Of a stretch of DNA of 64,000 bases, positions 61,883-64,000 are shown one piece after another (position 1 is the stretch's first letter; every line of letters begins with the position of its first letter). The translations under genes and the position numbers were made by a program. The notes below the pieces were generated by a model. It ran no database searches. It was not told the DNA's origin and saw only the letters and a list, made by a program, of their open reading frames with translations. This DNA is from Micromonospora sp. NBC_00421. Lineage in GTDB: Bacteria > Actinomycetota > Actinomycetes > Mycobacteriales > Micromonosporaceae. The stretch covers positions 1,612,001-1,676,000 of the forward strand of contig NZ_CP107929.1 of NCBI RefSeq assembly GCF_036017915.1. The letters run 5' to 3'.

Positions 61883-63184
61883 ATGACGAAACCTCGTGTG
61901 GTGATCGTGGGGGCCGGTTTCGCCGGTTACCACGCGGCGAAGGCGTTGCGCCGATCGGCCGGTGGGCGGGCCGAGATCGTGCTGCTGAACGCGACCGACT
62001 ACTTCCTCTACCTGCCGCTGCTGCCCGAGGTGGCCGCCGGGGTGGTCGAGCCGGCCCGGATTTCCGTGCCGTTGACCGGCACGCTGCCCGGGGTGCGGGT
62101 GGTCGTCGGCGAGGCCGACCGGGTCGACCTGCAGAACCGCTGGGTCGGGTTCACCAACCAGGAGGGGGATCGGGGCCAGTTGGCCTACGACCGGCTGGTG
62201 CTCTCCGTCGGCAGCGTCAACAAGCTGCTCCCCATCCCCGGGGTGACCGAGTACGCCCACGGCTTCCGGGGCCTGCCGGAGGCGGTCTACCTGCACGACC
62301 ACGTGGTCCGCCAGATCGAGCTGGCGGAGCAGGCGGAGGACCCGGCCGAGCAGCAGGCCCGGGCCACCTTCGTGGTGGTGGGCGCGGGCTACACCGGCAC
62401 CGAGGTCGCGGCACACGGGCAACTCTTCACCGACGCGCTACGGGCGCAGCGGCCCCGGTTGCGGGTCCGCCCCCGGTGGATGCTGCTCGACGTGGCCCCC
62501 CGGGTGCTGCCGGAACTTGACGAACGGATGTCGAGGACCGCCGACCGGGTGCTGCGCCGCCGGGGCGTCGACGTACGGATGGGCACCTCGGTCGCCGAGG
62601 CCACTGCCGACGGGGTACGGCTCACCGACGGCGAGTACGTCCCGACCTGCACGCTGGCCTGGTGCGTCGGGGTACGCCCCGACCCGTTCGTGGCCGAGCT
62701 GGGCCTGCGGACCGAGAAAGGCCGGTTGGTGGTCGACGAGTACCTCAACGTCCCCGGTTTCCCCGAGGTGTACGCCTGCGGTGACGCCGCCGCCGTGCCG
62801 GACCTGGCCCGCCCCGGGCAGATCTGCGCGATGACCGCCCAGCACGCGCAGCGGCAGGGCAAGCTCGCCGCGCAGAACATCGCCGCCTCCTACGGTCACG
62901 GCCGGCGTCGCCCGTACAAGCATCACGATCTGGGCTGGGTGGTCGACCTGGGGGGTAAGGACGCGGCGGCGAACCCGCTGAAGCTGTCGCTGTCCGGGTT
63001 GCCCGCCAAGGCGGTCACCCGTGGCTACCACCTGTTGGCGATGCCCGGCAACCGGGCCCGGGTGAGCGCGGACTGGGTGCTCGACGCCGCGCTGACCCGG
63101 CCGGCGACGCAGCTCGGCCTGGTCCCGGCCAACGCCGTCCCGTTGGAGAGCTCTTCGCCCGAGGTGCCCGTGCGCACCCGCTGA
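61883..63184 (+). CDS. Type II NADH dehydrogenase-like flavoprotein
   Basis: 433 aa. Two dinucleotide folds: FAD at VVIVGAGFAGYHAAKAL and NAD at FVVVGAGYTGTEVAAHG; the C-terminal FAD contact is VYACGDAAAV. YFLYLPLLPEVAAG matches NDH-2 enzymes, which reduce quinones with NADH without pumping protons. A C-terminal amphipathic part may anchor it to the membrane. Monocistronic, ending at a strong hairpin. Confidence 0.9.
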   Translation: MTKPRVVIVGAGFAGYHAAKALRRSAGGRAEIVLLNATDYFLYLPLLPEVAAGVVEPARISVPLTGTLPGVRVVVGEADRVDLQNRWVGFTNQEGDRGQLAYDRLVLSVGSVNKLLPIPGVTEYAHGFRGLPEAVYLHDHVVRQIELAEQAEDPAEQQARATFVVVGAGYTGTEVAAHGQLFTDALRAQRPRLRVRPRWMLLDVAPRVLPELDERMSRTADRVLRRRGVDVRMGTSVAEATADGVRLTDGEYVPTCTLAWCVGVRPDPFVAELGLRTEKGRLVVDEYLNVPGFPEVYACGDAAAVPDLARPGQICAMTAQHAQRQGKLAAQNIAASYGHGRRRPYKHHDLGWVVDLGGKDAAANPLKLSLSGLPAKAVTRGYHLLAMPGNRARVSADWVLDAALTRPATQLGLVPANAVPLESSSPEVPVRTR

Positions 63185-63195
63185 CCGGAAATGAT

Positions 63196-63229
63196 CGGTC
63201 CGGCCGCCGGTCATCCGGCGGCCGGACCG
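63196..63229. terminator. Perfect 15-bp bidirectional hairpin
   Basis: Arms 63196-63210 and 63215-63229 pair perfectly with a 4-nt TCAT loop. The loop holds the minus-strand stop codon of the convergent transporter gene, so termination and translation stop coincide. Confidence 0.7.
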
Positions 63230-64000
63230 TGCTGGTCGGTCCCGTGCCCGTCGGTCCCGTGTTCGGCGGGGGCGGGGAGGGGTCGCCGGTCGGCGGGGGC
63301 GAACTCGCGCAGCAGGAGTTGGACGATCCCGGCGGCCGGAATGGCCAGCAACGCACCGACCAGCCCGGCCAGTTCGGCCGCGACGAGCACGCTGACCAGC
63401 ACGGTGAGCGGGTTGAGCCGGACCGCCCGGGACATGATCAGCGGTTGCAGCAGGTGGTTCTCCACCTGTTGGTAGACGACGAAGAAGACGAGCACCACGA
63501 TTCCGGCGGTCGGGGAGCGCAGGAAACCGGCCCCGGCCGCGACGATCGCCCCGAGCGTCGCGCCCACCAGCGGGATCAGGTCGGCGATCGCCACCAGCAG
63601 CGCGATCACCGCCGCGAACGGCACCCCCACCAGGACCAGCACGACGTACGTCCCGAGTCCGCAGATCACGCTGATCAGCAGGTTCCCGCTGAGATAGCCG
63701 GTGATGGTCCGCGCGGCGCCCCGCCCGATCCGGTCCAGGCGCACCGCCGTGTCGTCGCCGACCGCCCCGAGGGTCGCCCGGATGATCCGGGGCGACTCCA
63801 GCACCATCAGGTACGCCAGCACGACGACGGTGACCGTGCCGGCGAGGGTCTGCAACACGCCCCGGAGCAGCCCCACCGCCGGTTGGCGCAGCTCACCGCC
63901 GTACCGCTGGACCTGGTCGGAGTGGTGACGGGCGTACCCCAGCAGGCCGAGCCGGTCGAGCAGGCCACCCAGCGGCCCCTGGCCGGCGCGGGTCTGCCGC
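63211..64000 (-). CDS. AI-2E family transporter (partial, 5' end outside window)
   Basis: The visible C-terminal ~262 residues include the family core: TVTVVVLAYLMVLESPRIIR, GYLSGNLLISVICGLGTYVV, a conserved LIPLVGATLGAIVAAGAG segment, and QQVENHLLQPLIMSRAVRLN. The frame is open to the window edge. The tail is His/Gly/Asp-rich (HGTDGHGTDQHG). Members export or import varied substrates, including Na+/H+ in some cases; the specific role is unknown. Confidence 0.85.
   Translation of the reverse strand, partial: RQTRAGQGPLGGLLDRLGLLGYARHHSDQVQRYGGELRQPAVGLLRGVLQTLAGTVTVVVLAYLMVLESPRIIRATLGAVGDDTAVRLDRIGRGAARTITGYLSGNLLISVICGLGTYVVLVLVGVPFAAVIALLVAIADLIPLVGATLGAIVAAGAGFLRSPTAGIVVLVFFVVYQQVENHLLQPLIMSRAVRLNPLTVLVSVLVAAELAGLVGALLAIPAAGIVQLLLREFAPADRRPLPAPAEHGTDGHGTDQHGPAAG

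Overview
The window is chromosomal DNA from a very GC-rich actinomycete. ATGA/GTGA-coupled genes, many GTG starts, a DUF397 + XRE/DUF5753 pair, a DUF574-type methyltransferase, an orphan type VII secretion protein EccB and a Mn riboswitch in front of terC suggest Micromonosporaceae (Micromonospora-like). The genus is inferred from gene content only. No tRNA, rRNA, CRISPR array or transposase was seen.

Positions 1-31417 hold most of a hybrid NRPS/PKS cluster, all on the + strand and largely translationally coupled; its 5' end lies outside the window. Order: [adenylation end]-PCP-KS-DH-ACP-KS-AT / DH-KR-ACP-KS-DH-ACP-KS-KR-ACP / KS-DH*-ACP-KS-AT / AlkC-like protein / DH-KR-ACP-alpha-oxoamine synthase. 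These are followed by a 101-aa orphan, an HDAC-like amidohydrolase, a type II thioesterase and a 14-TM exporter. An aminoacyl starter would be extended by six KS steps and released by PLP-dependent decarboxylative condensation with an amino acid, giving an alpha-aminoketone. An AlkC-like DNA-alkylation repair protein is encoded between two PKS genes, overlapping both by 4 bp, which suggests a DNA-alkylating product with built-in self-resistance. Two modules are split at the same KS-AT / DH-KR-ACP point. Four of six modules have no AT. A nearly identical KS/KS-AT DNA cassette with foreign-looking codon use is present in three copies. I do not recognise the product; this is the best candidate for an undescribed system here.

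Positions 31418-46300 hold general and accessory genes: a secreted HNH nuclease, an ECF41 sigma factor with its epimerase-type partner, a dienelactone hydrolase, a PucR regulator divergent from a ferredoxin reductase/acyl desaturase pair, two secreted HAF-repeat paralogues flanking an SMR pump, orphan eccB, several methyltransferases, and a decayed sugar-ABC permease end.

Positions 46309-64000 hold a serpin, a Nudix hydrolase, a DGPF/ECF42 pair, a solitary PemK/MazF-like protein, a GGDEF protein, a DUF397/XRE pair with a candidate operator, DedA, pirin, a long inverted repeat with a G-rich tract, the riboswitch-terC unit, a molybdopterin oxidoreductase/flavin reductase operon, an NDH-2-like dehydrogenase and a partial AI-2E family transporter. 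GC-rich hairpins without T-tracts separate most convergent gene pairs.
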